Positions 6,649 to 16,934 of a stretch of DNA of 64,000 bases are shown piece by piece (positions within the stretch are counted from its first letter, which is position 1; every line of letters starts with the position of its first letter). The stretch comes from Lysinibacillus sp. G4S2 (GTDB lineage: Bacteria > Bacillota > Bacilli > Bacillales_A > Planococcaceae). The stretch covers positions 3,042,001 to 3,106,000 of the forward strand of contig NZ_JAUCFJ010000002.1 in NCBI RefSeq assembly GCF_030348505.1. The letters run 5' to 3'. The notes under the pieces are model-generated. The model made no database searches. It worked only from the letters and a program-made list of their open reading frames with translations, and was not told the DNA's origin. Made by a program: the position numbers and the translations under genes.

Positions 6649-8193
6649 TTATTTCACTGTCAAATAAATTTTGTCATACATTGCACGTAGCTTTTGCTTT
6701 TGAATTTTCCCTGTAGAGGTCATCGGGAACTCATCTACTAAAATAATTTCCTTTGGAACTTTAAAACCAGCTAAATTCGCCTTACAGTAAGCGTGAATCA
6801 TTTCCTTCGTTACGCCATCTTTCACCTTCACAAAGGATGTGACTGCTTCAATCCATACAGGATGCGGAAGACCAACAACAACCGCATTTTCTACATGCTC
6901 ACAATTCAACAGCACTTGCTCGATTTGAATAGAAGCTACGTTTTCTCCACCTGTTTTAATCATATCCTTCTTACGATCAACGAAAACAATAAGTCCATCA
7001 TCATCCATATAACCTAAATCTCCTGTATGATGCCAGCCGAATTTTTGTACTTCCGCTGTGGCCTGTGGATTATTCAAATAACAGCTCATGACATTTGGAC
7101 CCCGATGAACAATTTCACCTACCATATGCTTTCCTAGTATACGGCCCTCTTCATCCATAATCGCAGCATCATTAATGAGACTTGGCTCACCCCAGTAATT
7201 CCCTACCTTTGTGAGCTGATATTGTGGCTTAAACACAACCGTTGCGGGGTACATTTCTGTTTGTCCAGTACCTAGGAAAAATTCAGCATTCAATTGTTCA
7301 ATTCCCATACGCAAAGTCGTTTGATCCATCGGAGCCATCGCATATAAGCATTTATTTAAGGAAGATAAATCATATTTTGAACGATTTGGATCGAAAATAA
7401 GCGCACGGTACATAATTGGTAATGCAAAAATAAACGTAATCTTCTCAGATTGAATCGTTTCAAAAAAGACGATTGGGTCAAACTTTTGCGAAACGACAAT
7501 TTTACCACCTACTAGTAAAAACGTTTGTAAAAATGCATGTTGTGCACAGTGAAAATAAGGCATAACCGCTATTATTCCATCATTAGCTTCTACCTTCATT
7601 TCTAATGCATTTGCCATACTAGACATATGCACAGCTATATGAGAAATACAAACACCTTTGGGATTACCTGTTGTACCACTTGTAAACATAATTTGAGCAA
7701 TGTCACGATCTTCAATATGAACATCAGGCTCATCCACAGAGGCAGAGCTATAGGCCTTTGTAAAACAAGATGCCCCATCTGAGTCTGGTGTCACAAGTTG
7801 TTCATAAGGACTCATAATGGATACATGCATCTTTAGTAACATAGCATCACCAATTACAAGACGTACATTGGCTTCTTGTAAAATATAATCGACTTCAGAT
7901 GTTGTTAAGCTTGGGTTTATGGGAACCCATACCAAGCCGGCTTTTTGAATGCCATACATTGCAATTATATGCTCATATGAATTTAAGCACAGCGTTGCAA
8001 CTTTATCTCCTTTTTCCAAGCCAAGATTTTCTGATAAATAATTTGCGACTTGATTTGTGTGCGTATACACATCTTTATAAGTGTAGCGTTTGTCACCGTC
8101 AATAACCGCCTCTTTGTTTCCAAACTTACTCGCTGTTCGTCGTATTACATCACCAATTGCTACTCGATTGATAATCGAAATTTGTTCTTTCAC
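6649..8193 (-). CDS. Acyl-CoA ligase (class I adenylate-forming)
   Basis: 514 aa from a GTG behind GGAGGCGATAGG. P-loop MFTSGTTGNPKG at residues 169-180, the hinge motif GLIVFVDRKKDMIKTGGENV, and the C-terminal STGKIQKQKLR with the catalytic lysine are all present, so it should form acyl-AMP and then acyl-CoA. Substrate unknown; the family includes fatty-acid, crotonobetaine and aryl-acid ligases. Last gene of the leftward catabolic cluster, 12 bases after the enoyl-CoA hydratase gene, and it abuts the LigD remnant. Confidence 0.85.
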   Translation of the reverse strand: MKEQISIINRVAIGDVIRRTASKFGNKEAVIDGDKRYTYKDVYTHTNQVANYLSENLGLEKGDKVATLCLNSYEHIIAMYGIQKAGLVWVPINPSLTTSEVDYILQEANVRLVIGDAMLLKMHVSIMSPYEQLVTPDSDGASCFTKAYSSASVDEPDVHIEDRDIAQIMFTSGTTGNPKGVCISHIAVHMSSMANALEMKVEANDGIIAVMPYFHCAQHAFLQTFLLVGGKIVVSQKFDPIVFFETIQSEKITFIFALPIMYRALIFDPNRSKYDLSSLNKCLYAMAPMDQTTLRMGIEQLNAEFFLGTGQTEMYPATVVFKPQYQLTKVGNYWGEPSLINDAAIMDEEGRILGKHMVGEIVHRGPNVMSCYLNNPQATAEVQKFGWHHTGDLGYMDDDGLIVFVDRKKDMIKTGGENVASIQIEQVLLNCEHVENAVVVGLPHPVWIEAVTSFVKVKDGVTKEMIHAYCKANLAGFKVPKEIILVDEFPMTSTGKIQKQKLRAMYDKIYLTVK

Positions 8194-8205
8194 CCTATCG
8201 CCTCC

Positions 8206-8982
8206 TTATGATCCTCTAAATTGCGGCTCCCTTTTTTCTGCAAATGCCGCAACACCTTCTTTTGCATCCGAACTTTCAAAAACCTCTTTAGCATACGAAA
8301 TTTCTTTATGGAAGGCCTCTTCTATGGGTAAATTTAGTAATCCAATTACTGCTTTTTTTGTGTTTTGAATTGCTAGTGGACCATTCTGACAAATAATATC
8401 AGCATATCTTTCTACTTCATTCATTAACTCTTCTTTAGGGACTACTTTATTGATAAGACCAATTTTTTCAGCTTTCTCTGCTGTAAGTTGTTCCCCAGTC
8501 AACAATATTTCCATAGCTTGGCAATATGGTATTTGTCTAGCTAAACGAACAAGGGATCCCGCTGCAGCCATAATCGACCATTTTGGCTCTGGTAACCCAA
8601 ATATTGCATCTTCACTTGCAATACGAATATCTGTAGCCTGTAAAATTTCAGTCCCCCCAGCTAAACAATAACCGTTTACGGCTGCAATGATTGGTTTCCA
8701 GATTGGCACGTTTTTTAGAACAGCATCGTTTAACAACCCGAAATCTAGTTGCCCATCAGATATAAGCGGAATAGTCTTTTTTAAATCCGCCCCAGAGCAA
8801 AAAGCCTTGTCCCCTGCACCTGTTAAAATTATGACTCTTATATTATCGTCTGCTTGAGCCTCTTTGAAGTATTCTGCAAGTAATTGAAAACCCTCTGGTG
8901 TCATTGAATTCATCGCTTCAGGTCGGTTAAACGTAATATATGCTTTAACACCTTTTTTCTCAAATAAGACAGGTTTCATCAA
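8206..8982 (-). CDS. Enoyl-CoA hydratase/isomerase family protein
   Basis: 258 aa crotonase fold. Oxyanion-hole segments FCSGADLKK (61-69) and NGYCLAGGTEI (103-113) are intact, followed by FGLPEPKWSIMAAAG at the position of the catalytic glutamate loop; the usual P-G-x-G-G after it is replaced by MAAAGS, so hydratase activity could be altered. Acts on enoyl-CoA intermediates. Its start overlaps the stop of the upstream ligase by four bases (ATGA), so the two are co-translated. Confidence 0.85.
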   Translation of the reverse strand: MMKPVLFEKKGVKAYITFNRPEAMNSMTPEGFQLLAEYFKEAQADDNIRVIILTGAGDKAFCSGADLKKTIPLISDGQLDFGLLNDAVLKNVPIWKPIIAAVNGYCLAGGTEILQATDIRIASEDAIFGLPEPKWSIMAAAGSLVRLARQIPYCQAMEILLTGEQLTAEKAEKIGLINKVVPKEELMNEVERYADIICQNGPLAIQNTKKAVIGLLNLPIEEAFHKEISYAKEVFESSDAKEGVAAFAEKREPQFRGS

Positions 8983-10538
8983 TACTCTTCCCCCACTTCA
9001 TTCAGTGATTTTTTTCGGCGATCCCAAGTATTTATACTTACGTCACTATTTTCTTTTTTCAAAATCGACTTTTGAATCTTTTGTGTTTCGGTTTTAGGTA
9101 AACTATCTCGAAATTCGATGTACCGCGGGATTTTATATTTAGCCATCGTAGTCTCACACCACTGGATGATTTTTTCCGGTTTTATTTGTACTCCCGGATT
9201 AGTGACGATAAAAACTTTAATTTCTTCACCACGATCGTCATCAGGAATAGGAATTGCGGCTACTTCCCAAATATCAGGATGCGATAATAATACCTGTTCT
9301 ATTTCAGCCGAAGATATGTTTTCCCCATTACGTCGGATGATATCTTTTTTTCTGTCTAGAAAATACAAATATCCATCCGAATCCATATATCCTATATCAC
9401 CTGAATACATCCAACCATTTCGATAAGCCTTTTGAGTTTCTTCTGTATTATTCCAGTACCCAAGTGTCAGTGATGGACCCGTGAAAATGATTTCTCCTGA
9501 CTTAAGTGGCAATTGAGGGGTACCTAATTCATCCACAATCATGACCTTGTGGTTTTCAAACGTTTTTCCACAGGATCCAATTTTGCGATTTCCAACTCGG
9601 TTAATTGTTCCAGCGCCTTCTGTCATGCCGAACAACTCAATCATTTCCAAACCCCATCTAGTTTCATATTCTTCTATCTTTTTAGGGTTCGCCTGTGCTC
9701 CTACCGCTAAACGTAGTGTGTTATGCTTTTCCTCTTCAGAGACTGTCAATTTTGATAATAATGGTAAAATAGATCCTAAATAAAAGAAAACGGTTGCTTT
9801 AAATTTATCTATCTCTTGCCAAAATAAGTTCGGTTGAAATTTATCTAAAAGAACAATACTCGAACCTGAAACGAGGGATGCAGTTACAGTAAGTATTTGA
9901 GCGTTCATGTGAAAGAGAGGTAAGTAGGTTAACAGGCGATCAGTTTCTTTAAACTTCACTGCCTCAACTGCGGATTTTGCCAAATGAAAGTAGTATCTAT
10001 GTGGGCACATAACCCCTTTCGGATTACCTGTAGTGCCTGATGTATATAAAATTGAGGACAAATCATTTTCGTCAGGTATTTCACAATCCAAATAACTCGT
10101 TTTCTCTAATAAACTCTCCATAGAAATCCAGCCATTTTGAGATGCACCTGTAGTAATAGTAAATATTATCGACTGACATTCTGATACCGCTGGATTTAAT
10201 ACTTCTTTTATAGCATCACCCTCACCAATTAATCCTACAACTTCACTATCATTCAAGATAAAAGAAACTTCCTTTTTTTGTAATGAAGTATTGATAGGGA
10301 CCATAATTGCGCCTATTCGATTTAAGGCAAACCAAGTATATAAAAACTCCGGTTTATTTCGAAGATACAAAGCCACCCTATCTCCTTTAGTAATACCTAT
10401 AGAATAAAGTGAATACGTTAAAGCGTTCACACGTTCATACAAATCTTTATAGGTCAAAGTCTCGCTACTCGTAAATAAATACTCTTTATTTGGTGTATGA
10501 CTAGCATGATAATCTAATAATTGATTTATTTGATGCAA
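8979..10538 (-). CDS. Acyl-CoA ligase, CaiC-like
   Basis: 519 aa from a TTG eight bases behind GGAGG. P-loop LYTSGTTGNPKG at 164-175, MTEGAGT, SGDIGYMDSDGYLYFLDRKK and a RRNGENISSAEIEQVL segment are diagnostic; the C-terminal lysine motif reads PKTETQKIQKS, with threonine and glutamine in place of the usual TGK, so the catalytic lysine should be checked. Resembles crotonobetaine/carnitine-CoA ligases in layout. Upstream 123 bases are non-coding and hold no clear terminator. Confidence 0.82.
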   Translation of the reverse strand: MHQINQLLDYHASHTPNKEYLFTSSETLTYKDLYERVNALTYSLYSIGITKGDRVALYLRNKPEFLYTWFALNRIGAIMVPINTSLQKKEVSFILNDSEVVGLIGEGDAIKEVLNPAVSECQSIIFTITTGASQNGWISMESLLEKTSYLDCEIPDENDLSSILYTSGTTGNPKGVMCPHRYYFHLAKSAVEAVKFKETDRLLTYLPLFHMNAQILTVTASLVSGSSIVLLDKFQPNLFWQEIDKFKATVFFYLGSILPLLSKLTVSEEEKHNTLRLAVGAQANPKKIEEYETRWGLEMIELFGMTEGAGTINRVGNRKIGSCGKTFENHKVMIVDELGTPQLPLKSGEIIFTGPSLTLGYWNNTEETQKAYRNGWMYSGDIGYMDSDGYLYFLDRKKDIIRRNGENISSAEIEQVLLSHPDIWEVAAIPIPDDDRGEEIKVFIVTNPGVQIKPEKIIQWCETTMAKYKIPRYIEFRDSLPKTETQKIQKSILKKENSDVSINTWDRRKKSLNEVGEEY

Positions 10539-10661
10539 TTTTTCAACCTCCTTTTTCTTTCTCCTTTACAAATAGAGCCATTGAATATCCTTACGAAATG
10601 TAAATATTCCCTTTGCTAAAAATTAAATCTCCATATACTCATTTGGAATAACTATAAAAAT

Positions 10662-12206
10662 TCAACTAAATTGTTCTCTCAATATAAACTTTTGAATTTT
10701 CCCTGAAGGAGTTCTAGGAAGTTCATCTACAAAAATAATTTGCTTTGGTTTTTTGTAACCTGCGATTTTTCCATCTATAAATGCTAAAATTTCTTTTTCA
10801 GATATTACCTCACCTTGTTTTAAAACAATTATTGCGCATACTACCTCGATATATTTTGGATCTGGAATACCAATTACAGCTACATCATGTATAGCCGTAT
10901 GCCGAATTAGTACGTCTTCAACCTCTACCGCATAAATATTTTCACCACCGCTACGAATCATATCTTTTTTCCGGCCAGATATAGTTAAGTATCCATCTTT
11001 ATCCAAATACCCTAAGTCTCCAGTATGACACCACCCATTCACAAATGTACTCGCTGTCTCTTCTGGTTTCCTCCAGTATCCCATTGATACTGACGGACTC
11101 TTAATGCAAACTTCTCCTACATTTCCATAGCTCAAAACATTTCCTTGATCATCCACAATTTTAATTTCTGTAAACGGCATTGGCTTCCCTACTGAATGTC
11201 CTTTCAATTTCACATCTTGTGGATCTAACGAAGCTGCTACAGGGGTCCCCTCTGTAAGCCCATAAACTTGCACAAAATCAATATGTGGAAATAAGTAATG
11301 TAATTGTTCAATTGCCCAAGGTACAACGGGGTCTCCCCCTGAAAAGATCCGCTTCAAGCTTGTAAAATCATAAATAGAAAGATCACTTACATTTAGCATG
11401 TTATATACCATAAAGGGAAAAAGTAAAATATCTGTCACTTTTTCTTGTTCGACAGTAGACAATACTCTCTCAATATCAAATCCCCCACTCCTTGTTAGTA
11501 TCACTGTTCCGCCCATCATTAAAACGGATAACGAAATATCTTCCATCGCTCCAACATGATAAAGAGGTCCCGTTGACATTGCGATAGATTGTTCATTAAT
11601 TCCCCATTTGAGTATTTGCATATTTGCAAACCATAACGTATTCTCATGTGACCAAAGCGCACCTTTAGGTCGACCTGTAGTACCTGATGTATACATCAAC
11701 ATGACTGGATCAGATTTATCAATGTCTATTCCTTTAACTTCGGATGGACTACCTTTTTCTAATACATCCCAACTATTTGTCCAGTTTGCGGAAGTAATAT
11801 TCTCATTTTCAAGGCATACATACTCTCTTACTTTAATTGAACTTTTAATAGGTTCTATTTTGCCTTGAAGACTTGAATGAAGACAAAGGATCTTAGTTCC
11901 AGAATCATTCAAAATATATTTAAACTCTTCACTAGATAATCTAAAATTTATTCTAACTGCGATTGCACCTAGCTTGGCGATTGCAAAATAAAGAGCAAAA
12001 TACTCGAGGCAGTTATATAAAAGGATCCCTACTCTATCACCTTTTACAATGCCCATTTGTTGTAGTGAATGAGCATATTGATTCGAAATTCGATTTAGAT
12101 CACCATATGTCCAAGTTTCATTGGACTCTAATTTTAATGCAATTTTTTCAGGAGATATTGTTTGAATCCTACTTTCAACTCTGTTAACTAAATAGCCAAC
12201 ATTCAT
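10662..12206 (-). CDS. Acyl-CoA ligase
   Basis: 514 aa using the ATG at 12206, placed seven bases after AGGAGGG; the longer frame from a TTG would start inside the ribosome site. P-loop MYTSGTTGRPKG near residue 171, VYGLTEGTP, HTGDLGYLDKDGYLTISGRK, RSGGENIYAVEVEDVL and a final PSGKIQKF with catalytic lysine are all intact. It lies 22 bases after the symporter gene, suggesting that symporter and ligase import and activate the same acid. Confidence 0.85.
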   Translation of the reverse strand: MNVGYLVNRVESRIQTISPEKIALKLESNETWTYGDLNRISNQYAHSLQQMGIVKGDRVGILLYNCLEYFALYFAIAKLGAIAVRINFRLSSEEFKYILNDSGTKILCLHSSLQGKIEPIKSSIKVREYVCLENENITSANWTNSWDVLEKGSPSEVKGIDIDKSDPVMLMYTSGTTGRPKGALWSHENTLWFANMQILKWGINEQSIAMSTGPLYHVGAMEDISLSVLMMGGTVILTRSGGFDIERVLSTVEQEKVTDILLFPFMVYNMLNVSDLSIYDFTSLKRIFSGGDPVVPWAIEQLHYLFPHIDFVQVYGLTEGTPVAASLDPQDVKLKGHSVGKPMPFTEIKIVDDQGNVLSYGNVGEVCIKSPSVSMGYWRKPEETASTFVNGWCHTGDLGYLDKDGYLTISGRKKDMIRSGGENIYAVEVEDVLIRHTAIHDVAVIGIPDPKYIEVVCAIIVLKQGEVISEKEILAFIDGKIAGYKKPKQIIFVDELPRTPSGKIQKFILREQFS

Positions 12207-12227
12207 TTTGAAATCCCTCCTATTCAA

Positions 12228-13694
12228 TTAGCCTTCCATAGCATCTAGCAATTCTTTATCTAACTCCAAATTTGACTTTTGAGTCATTAGAGAGACGGTG
12301 ATAAATACAATAATAGAAACGGAAAATGCAACTGCACCAATGATTACCCCAGGTGGGAGTAAGATAATCCCATATTTCGCGCAAATCTCTAGTACAAAAT
12401 TTAATACCAATCCAACGCTTATACTTGAGACAGCTCCATATTTCGTTGCCTTTTTCCAAATTAGCCCCAATACTACAGCTGGGAAAATAGCAGATGCGAA
12501 AGTTCCCCAACCAAATACCCCTAATAACGCTACCAATGTATCCATATAAAAAGAGAATAAAGTTGAAATAACAAGTAAACCAACCACCGCTATTCTGTTC
12601 CATAACAATTCATTTTTCACTTTAATATTAAATGCTTTTGGTATATCTCTTGTTAAACCCGAAGCACCTAAAGTTACAAAACTTGAACCGGTAGACATGA
12701 TGGCTGCCAGTAATCCTGCAATTACTAAACCACCTGCAACCGGAGAAGTAAAATGCGTAATAAATACTGTTAATGCCTCATCTGGTGAGGTTAATTCCGG
12801 GAAATCGCCTTTAACATAAAGAGAACGAGCAGATAGCCCAATTCCTATAACTAATAGAGTACTCAGTGTATAGGCAAACCCCGCTGTGAATGCTCCCCAT
12901 TTTAATTGCTTCTGATCTCTTACCATTAAAAACTTTGTTATAAAATGGGGTTGACCAGCGGCCCCTAAACTAAATAAAAAAATCCAGCAAGCAATAGAAA
13001 CCATTGAAAACGTTCCAAATGGAGAAGCCAATAATGGATCAAAGCTTTTTAGATTCTCAGTAATACTCTGAACACCGCCACCTACATTTAGTGCCATGAA
13101 GAAAATAAAGACGGAAACAACAACCATAATGACCCCTTGAAATAGATCCGTATATACACCTGCTAAAATGCCTCCACCTACGCAGTAGAATCCTAAAATG
13201 GCAAGTCCAATCAAAGCTCCAACCATTGGAGTTACACCAAATATCGTATGCATAATAATGCCCATCGCCTGAACTTGTGTTCCAAGATAGCCAATTACTC
13301 CAAGAGTAACTGCTAATCCAATCCATCCCCTTACGGCTTTACTGTTATATCTTCTTTCCACTACATCACCAAGTGTATATATTTCTCCTAGTTCCCCAAC
13401 TTTCCACATTCTTTTTCCAACTAAAAACCAAGTTAATGCAAAGCCTAAAGGAGCTGCAATTCCGACCCCAGCTAGAAACCCCATTCCTCCGGAGAATGTT
13501 AACCCTGTCCCACCTAACATTCCAAAACCACTTTGAATAGAAGAAAATGCAGCAATAGCCATGACGAACATTCCAAGGTTTTTACCTGCAATTAAAAAAT
13601 CACTAGTTGTTTTGGTCTTCCCAGTAGCCCAAACCCCAATCAAAACACAAATTAGTAAATAAATAACTGCAATAATAATAATTGTACTATTCAC
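12228..13694 (-). CDS. Sodium:solute symporter (SSS family)
   Basis: 488 aa from a GTG behind GGGGTGGG. About 13 membrane spans; TTSDFLIAGKNLG near residue 30, AFSSIQSGFGMLGGTG and the AAIMSTGSSFVTLGASGLTRD segment near 340 are hallmark regions of the sodium/solute symporter family (PutP, PanF, acetate permease ActP). Probably takes up the carboxylate that the adjacent ligases activate, driven by sodium. The small membrane gene just upstream (13737-14117) is the usual companion found next to such transporters. Confidence 0.9.
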   Translation of the reverse strand: MNSTIIIIAVIYLLICVLIGVWATGKTKTTSDFLIAGKNLGMFVMAIAAFSSIQSGFGMLGGTGLTFSGGMGFLAGVGIAAPLGFALTWFLVGKRMWKVGELGEIYTLGDVVERRYNSKAVRGWIGLAVTLGVIGYLGTQVQAMGIIMHTIFGVTPMVGALIGLAILGFYCVGGGILAGVYTDLFQGVIMVVVSVFIFFMALNVGGGVQSITENLKSFDPLLASPFGTFSMVSIACWIFLFSLGAAGQPHFITKFLMVRDQKQLKWGAFTAGFAYTLSTLLVIGIGLSARSLYVKGDFPELTSPDEALTVFITHFTSPVAGGLVIAGLLAAIMSTGSSFVTLGASGLTRDIPKAFNIKVKNELLWNRIAVVGLLVISTLFSFYMDTLVALLGVFGWGTFASAIFPAVVLGLIWKKATKYGAVSSISVGLVLNFVLEICAKYGIILLPPGVIIGAVAFSVSIIVFITVSLMTQKSNLELDKELLDAMEG

Positions 13695-13736
13695 TTACCC
13701 ACCCCTTATTGTCAGATTCGCCAACCCAATGTAATA

Positions 13737-14117
13737 TTAATTGTTTAACGTTTCCTCTTTTGAGAAGGTCCATGCATATAATAAACAAATTAAATTTGCT
13801 AACGGCCAAATACCAAGTATATATAAAGCCATACTCGGAGTTAGTCCAAATATATATTTACTTCCTCCTGTAGGTGTGTCGATTGTTATAATATCCAACC
13901 ATGCATACAAAATGATATATACAATTACAACTGACACTGGAATCCACATTTTCCAAGGATTTTGTTTTACATTTTTCAAAATCCCAAATAAAATAGCAAT
14001 GCCAATTACGATTAAATAGGGGTAAAGAATGAATCGCCATGAACCTGTTATCGTCCCAATAAAAGTTATAATGACAAGGCTTAGAAGTGTGTAGATGAGC
14101 TTATCGATAAAAGACAT
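13737..14117 (-). CDS. Small membrane protein paired with symporter, 126 aa
   Basis: Start at ATG 14117, placed behind GAGGAGGGTTCGAAAT, preferred to an ATG 33 bases further out. Four predicted spans (ITFIGTITGSWRFILYPYLI, IWIPVSVVIVYIILYAWLD, PSMALYILGIWPLANLICLL and a short first one). Sits 42 bases before the symporter gene in the same direction. No named family recognised; position suggests a small accessory subunit like the DUF485/DUF997-type partners of sodium symporters. Confidence 0.7.
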   Translation of the reverse strand: MSFIDKLIYTLLSLVIITFIGTITGSWRFILYPYLIVIGIAILFGILKNVKQNPWKMWIPVSVVIVYIILYAWLDIITIDTPTGGSKYIFGLTPSMALYILGIWPLANLICLLYAWTFSKEETLNN

Positions 14118-14284
14118 ATTTCGAACCCTCCTCATAATTTTACAAATCAAAAATTATCCATCTAAATGTTTTTCAACAAAGTTTGTGGTCCGATAAATAC
14201 TTTTTTAACATGAATGACATAACTCATTTCTAATTACTTCACCGATTTTTCCATATGCAAGATATTTAACAAAATGATAGTTTG

Positions 14285-14371
14285 TTACTGATTCGATATT
14301 CTATGCGTTTGTAAATATTCTTCTTTTAGTTTTGATTTTTGGATTTTTCCAGCTGGTGTCATCGGTACTTA
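14285..14371 (-). pseudogene. C-terminal stub of an acyl-CoA ligase
   Basis: Reads VPMTPAGKIQKSKLKEEYLQ to a stop, preceded directly by an in-frame TAA and AGGAGG. PAGKIQK is the catalytic-lysine motif of acyl-CoA ligases, so a fifth ligase gene once ended here. Everything upstream of the last 28 codons is gone. Confidence 0.75.
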
Positions 14372-14743
14372 GAACCTCCTCAAATAAGATTCCATTATTC
14401 GAAAGTTACTTATTATCCGCCTATAAAGTCAATAATAAATAAGGGCTCTTTTAACTATATTTCAGCCCTTATATTCCACGCCTCACAATTACCGTTAATA
14501 TCCATATAATCAAGATTTATATTTTTAAAATCCTTCGTTCCTTTTTCCAATTCATCTAGCTATATTCTTCTTATCTGAAATACTCTTTTTACTTTCCATA
14601 GCTTGCTTCAAGACCACTTCGAGCATCTATTTGAATTCCATATTGGGGAACAGGATTGTTGACTTAACCTTGCTAACTCTTCCAATCCTTTTACCAAACC
14701 CTCGACTACATCTCCCCATTTAACACCAATATTTTCCCCCTAA
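14372..14743 (-). other. Non-coding stretch with a hairpin and a decayed coding fragment
   Basis: A hairpin AAGGGCT/AGCCCTT (14441-14470) with flanking A/T could terminate the MaoC/ligase transcript. On the minus strand near 14720-14600 a frame reads GVKWGDVVEGLVKGLEELAR before breaking up; family not recognised. Together with the 14285 stub it shows that one or more genes were lost here. Confidence 0.4.
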
Positions 14744-15181
14744 CTATCTCTCTTTATTTACCAATACCTTTATTACCCCAGTCGTCACAGGCTCACCTGT
14801 TTGTTTAACAATTTTTTGATTACATGTTACAACACCTGTACCATTTCCTTTGTCTAGTAAATCAGTTACTTCTAGTTCTACATGAATCGTATCATCTATG
14901 AATGTTGGATGAATAAAACGAAGATTTTCTATCCCATAAAAAGCGACTATGATATCCGGATCCATTACTTGAAGCCCAGTTGCAACTGACAAAATAAGCA
15001 TTCCATGCGCAATCCTTTGTTTAAAAGGAGTGTTCTTTTCCGCATATTCCTTATCAGTATGAAGCGGGTACCAATCTCCGCTAAATGCAGAAAACATTAC
15101 GATATCCGATTCCGTTATAGTACGACCTCTAGAGCACCATGTTTCATTAACTTCAAAGTGTTCAAATTTTTTATTAAACAT
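14744..15181 (-). CDS. MaoC-family (R)-specific enoyl-CoA hydratase
   Basis: 145 aa, single hot-dog domain, ATG behind AAGGGAGCTGATAAA. The hydratase 2 motif appears as FSGDWYPLHTDKEYAEK, giving the catalytic aspartate and histidine, followed by IAHGMLILSVATGL. It hydrates trans-2-enoyl-CoA to the (R)-3-hydroxyacyl-CoA, or acts on a branched enoyl-CoA. 37 bases after the ligase gene at 15218 and in the same direction. Confidence 0.88.
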   Translation of the reverse strand: MFNKKFEHFEVNETWCSRGRTITESDIVMFSAFSGDWYPLHTDKEYAEKNTPFKQRIAHGMLILSVATGLQVMDPDIIVAFYGIENLRFIHPTFIDDTIHVELEVTDLLDKGNGTGVVTCNQKIVKQTGEPVTTGVIKVLVNKER

Positions 15182-15217
15182 TTTATCAGCTCCCTTTATT
15201 TCCGAATTTTCAGTTTT

Positions 15218-16729
15218 CTAAATTCGTAAATTTGTTTTCAATACTTTTCCAGTTGCATTTCTAGGTAATTCCTCAACCAATTCAATTTGCTTTGGAATTT
15301 TAAAATGGGCCAACTTTCCTTCGCAAAATTTGCGTACATCTAGTAAACTCATTTGCTCATTCGTGTTTTTCAAAGCAATAACTGCTTTCACAGACTCACC
15401 CCATATTTCATCTGGATATCCTACAATAGCTACCTCTTTTATATTTGGATGACGGAATAATACTTGCTCAACCTCAATAGGATAGACATTTTCTCCTCCA
15501 GTAATTATCATATCTTTCATACGATCTACGATATAGATAAAGCCCTCTTCATCCTGTTTAGCAAGATCCCCAGTATAAAACCACCCCTTTCTAATTGCAT
15601 CTCTTGTTGCTTTCGGCTTATTCCAATATTCAATAAAGATATTAGGTCCTCTCACAATTAACTCTCCGACTTGCCCAACTGGTACTTCTTTATCAAATAT
15701 ATCTACAATTTTAATATCCGTATGCATCGGAGTTTTTCCTACTGAACCATTTTTCCTCATACTATTATCACTATCAAGTACGCAGACCATAGGGGCCGTT
15801 TCTGTTAACCCGAATCCTTCAAAGAATGGGATGCCTCGCTTCTGGAAAAATTCAATAATTGTAAGTGGACAAGGAGCCCCACCCGAAATATTAAATTTTA
15901 AAGAGCTTAAATTATATTGATCTAGTTTCGTGTATTGTGTAATGGCAAGCCACATTGCAGGGACTAGAAACAACGATGTTATTTTTTCTTTTTCAATGAT
16001 CTCTAACGTAGATTGCGGATCAAATTTATCCTGCAACACTACCGTCCCACCTTTATACAATGTAGGTGTAATAAATATATTCATCCCGCCGATGTGAAAC
16101 ATTGGTGCTACTCCTAAAGTAATCATATCTTCGGCAATCGGTAAGCTAATGAGACAATTTATAGCATTCCATTGTGTATTACCATGTGTTAAAACTGCTC
16201 CTTTTGGTCTTCCAGTCGTTCCTGATGTATACATCATCATGTGTGCATCTTTTAGACCTATTACATACTCTATCTCATCGTTATTTGCTTGAATGAGAAG
16301 TTTTTCAAAATCTAAGTCCTTTTCAGTTTGACTTTCTCCAACGCGAATAAAAAAATGTATTTGCGATGTCCTTGATTTCAGCCCATCCACAATAGTTTCA
16401 AGTCGATCATCATAAATGAAAATAATCCCACCTGAATCATGAACAACATATTCGACTTCATCAACACTCAATCGGTAATTAATCGGTACAAAAATCGCAC
16501 CTATTTTCGCACAAGCAAACAACGCTTCCATTAATTCATTTCTGTTAAAGAGCAATGCATTAACCCGATCACCCTTTCTTACGCCGAGATTCATCAGGGA
16601 ATTTGCCAATCTATTCACTCTGTCATTCAATTCTCGATAAGTAAATCGTTTGTCATTGTAGATGATTGCAGTTTTTTCTGCTTTGCACTCACTATGCTTA
16701 ACAAGCCAAGAACCGATGCCATTTATCAT
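15218..16729 (-). CDS. Acyl-CoA ligase
   Basis: 503 aa, ATG behind AAAGGGG at a somewhat long distance. P-loop MYTSGTTGRPKG at 166-177, GFGLTETAPMV, YTGDLAKQDEEGFIYIVDRMKD, ITGGENVYPIEVEQVL and final RNATGKVLKT with catalytic lysine are intact. The ATP-grasp-free, two-domain ANL architecture is complete. Likely substrate is a medium, branched or aromatic acid. It lies between the acyl-CoA dehydrogenases upstream and the MaoC hydratase downstream, a natural activation-oxidation-hydration order. Confidence 0.87.
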   Translation of the reverse strand: MINGIGSWLVKHSECKAEKTAIIYNDKRFTYRELNDRVNRLANSLMNLGVRKGDRVNALLFNRNELMEALFACAKIGAIFVPINYRLSVDEVEYVVHDSGGIIFIYDDRLETIVDGLKSRTSQIHFFIRVGESQTEKDLDFEKLLIQANNDEIEYVIGLKDAHMMMYTSGTTGRPKGAVLTHGNTQWNAINCLISLPIAEDMITLGVAPMFHIGGMNIFITPTLYKGGTVVLQDKFDPQSTLEIIEKEKITSLFLVPAMWLAITQYTKLDQYNLSSLKFNISGGAPCPLTIIEFFQKRGIPFFEGFGLTETAPMVCVLDSDNSMRKNGSVGKTPMHTDIKIVDIFDKEVPVGQVGELIVRGPNIFIEYWNKPKATRDAIRKGWFYTGDLAKQDEEGFIYIVDRMKDMIITGGENVYPIEVEQVLFRHPNIKEVAIVGYPDEIWGESVKAVIALKNTNEQMSLLDVRKFCEGKLAHFKIPKQIELVEELPRNATGKVLKTNLRI

Positions 16730-16934
16730 AAAATATATAATTCCCCTTTCTACTATTCCATCAGATTTATCCCTATAAATAACGCTTCAAATTGTTTAGG
16801 TAGTTCTTGTTTTTGACTTTCCCCTTTTGTTGCCATTCATTGAACAAACACAAGCAATTAAATACTTAGTGAAACAGTTGATAGCACGATGATCTACAGG
16901 AAAATCTTCCAGCACGTTCATGTACTATACTTTT
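16730..16934 (-). other. Intergenic stretch with a 27-codon open frame
   Basis: On the minus strand 16836-16753 reads MATKGESQKQELPKQFEALF, then IGINLME and a stop. It has no ribosome site and its ATG directly follows an in-frame TGA, so it is more likely the tail of a lost gene than a real peptide. No terminator seen between this dehydrogenase and ligase pair. Confidence 0.3.
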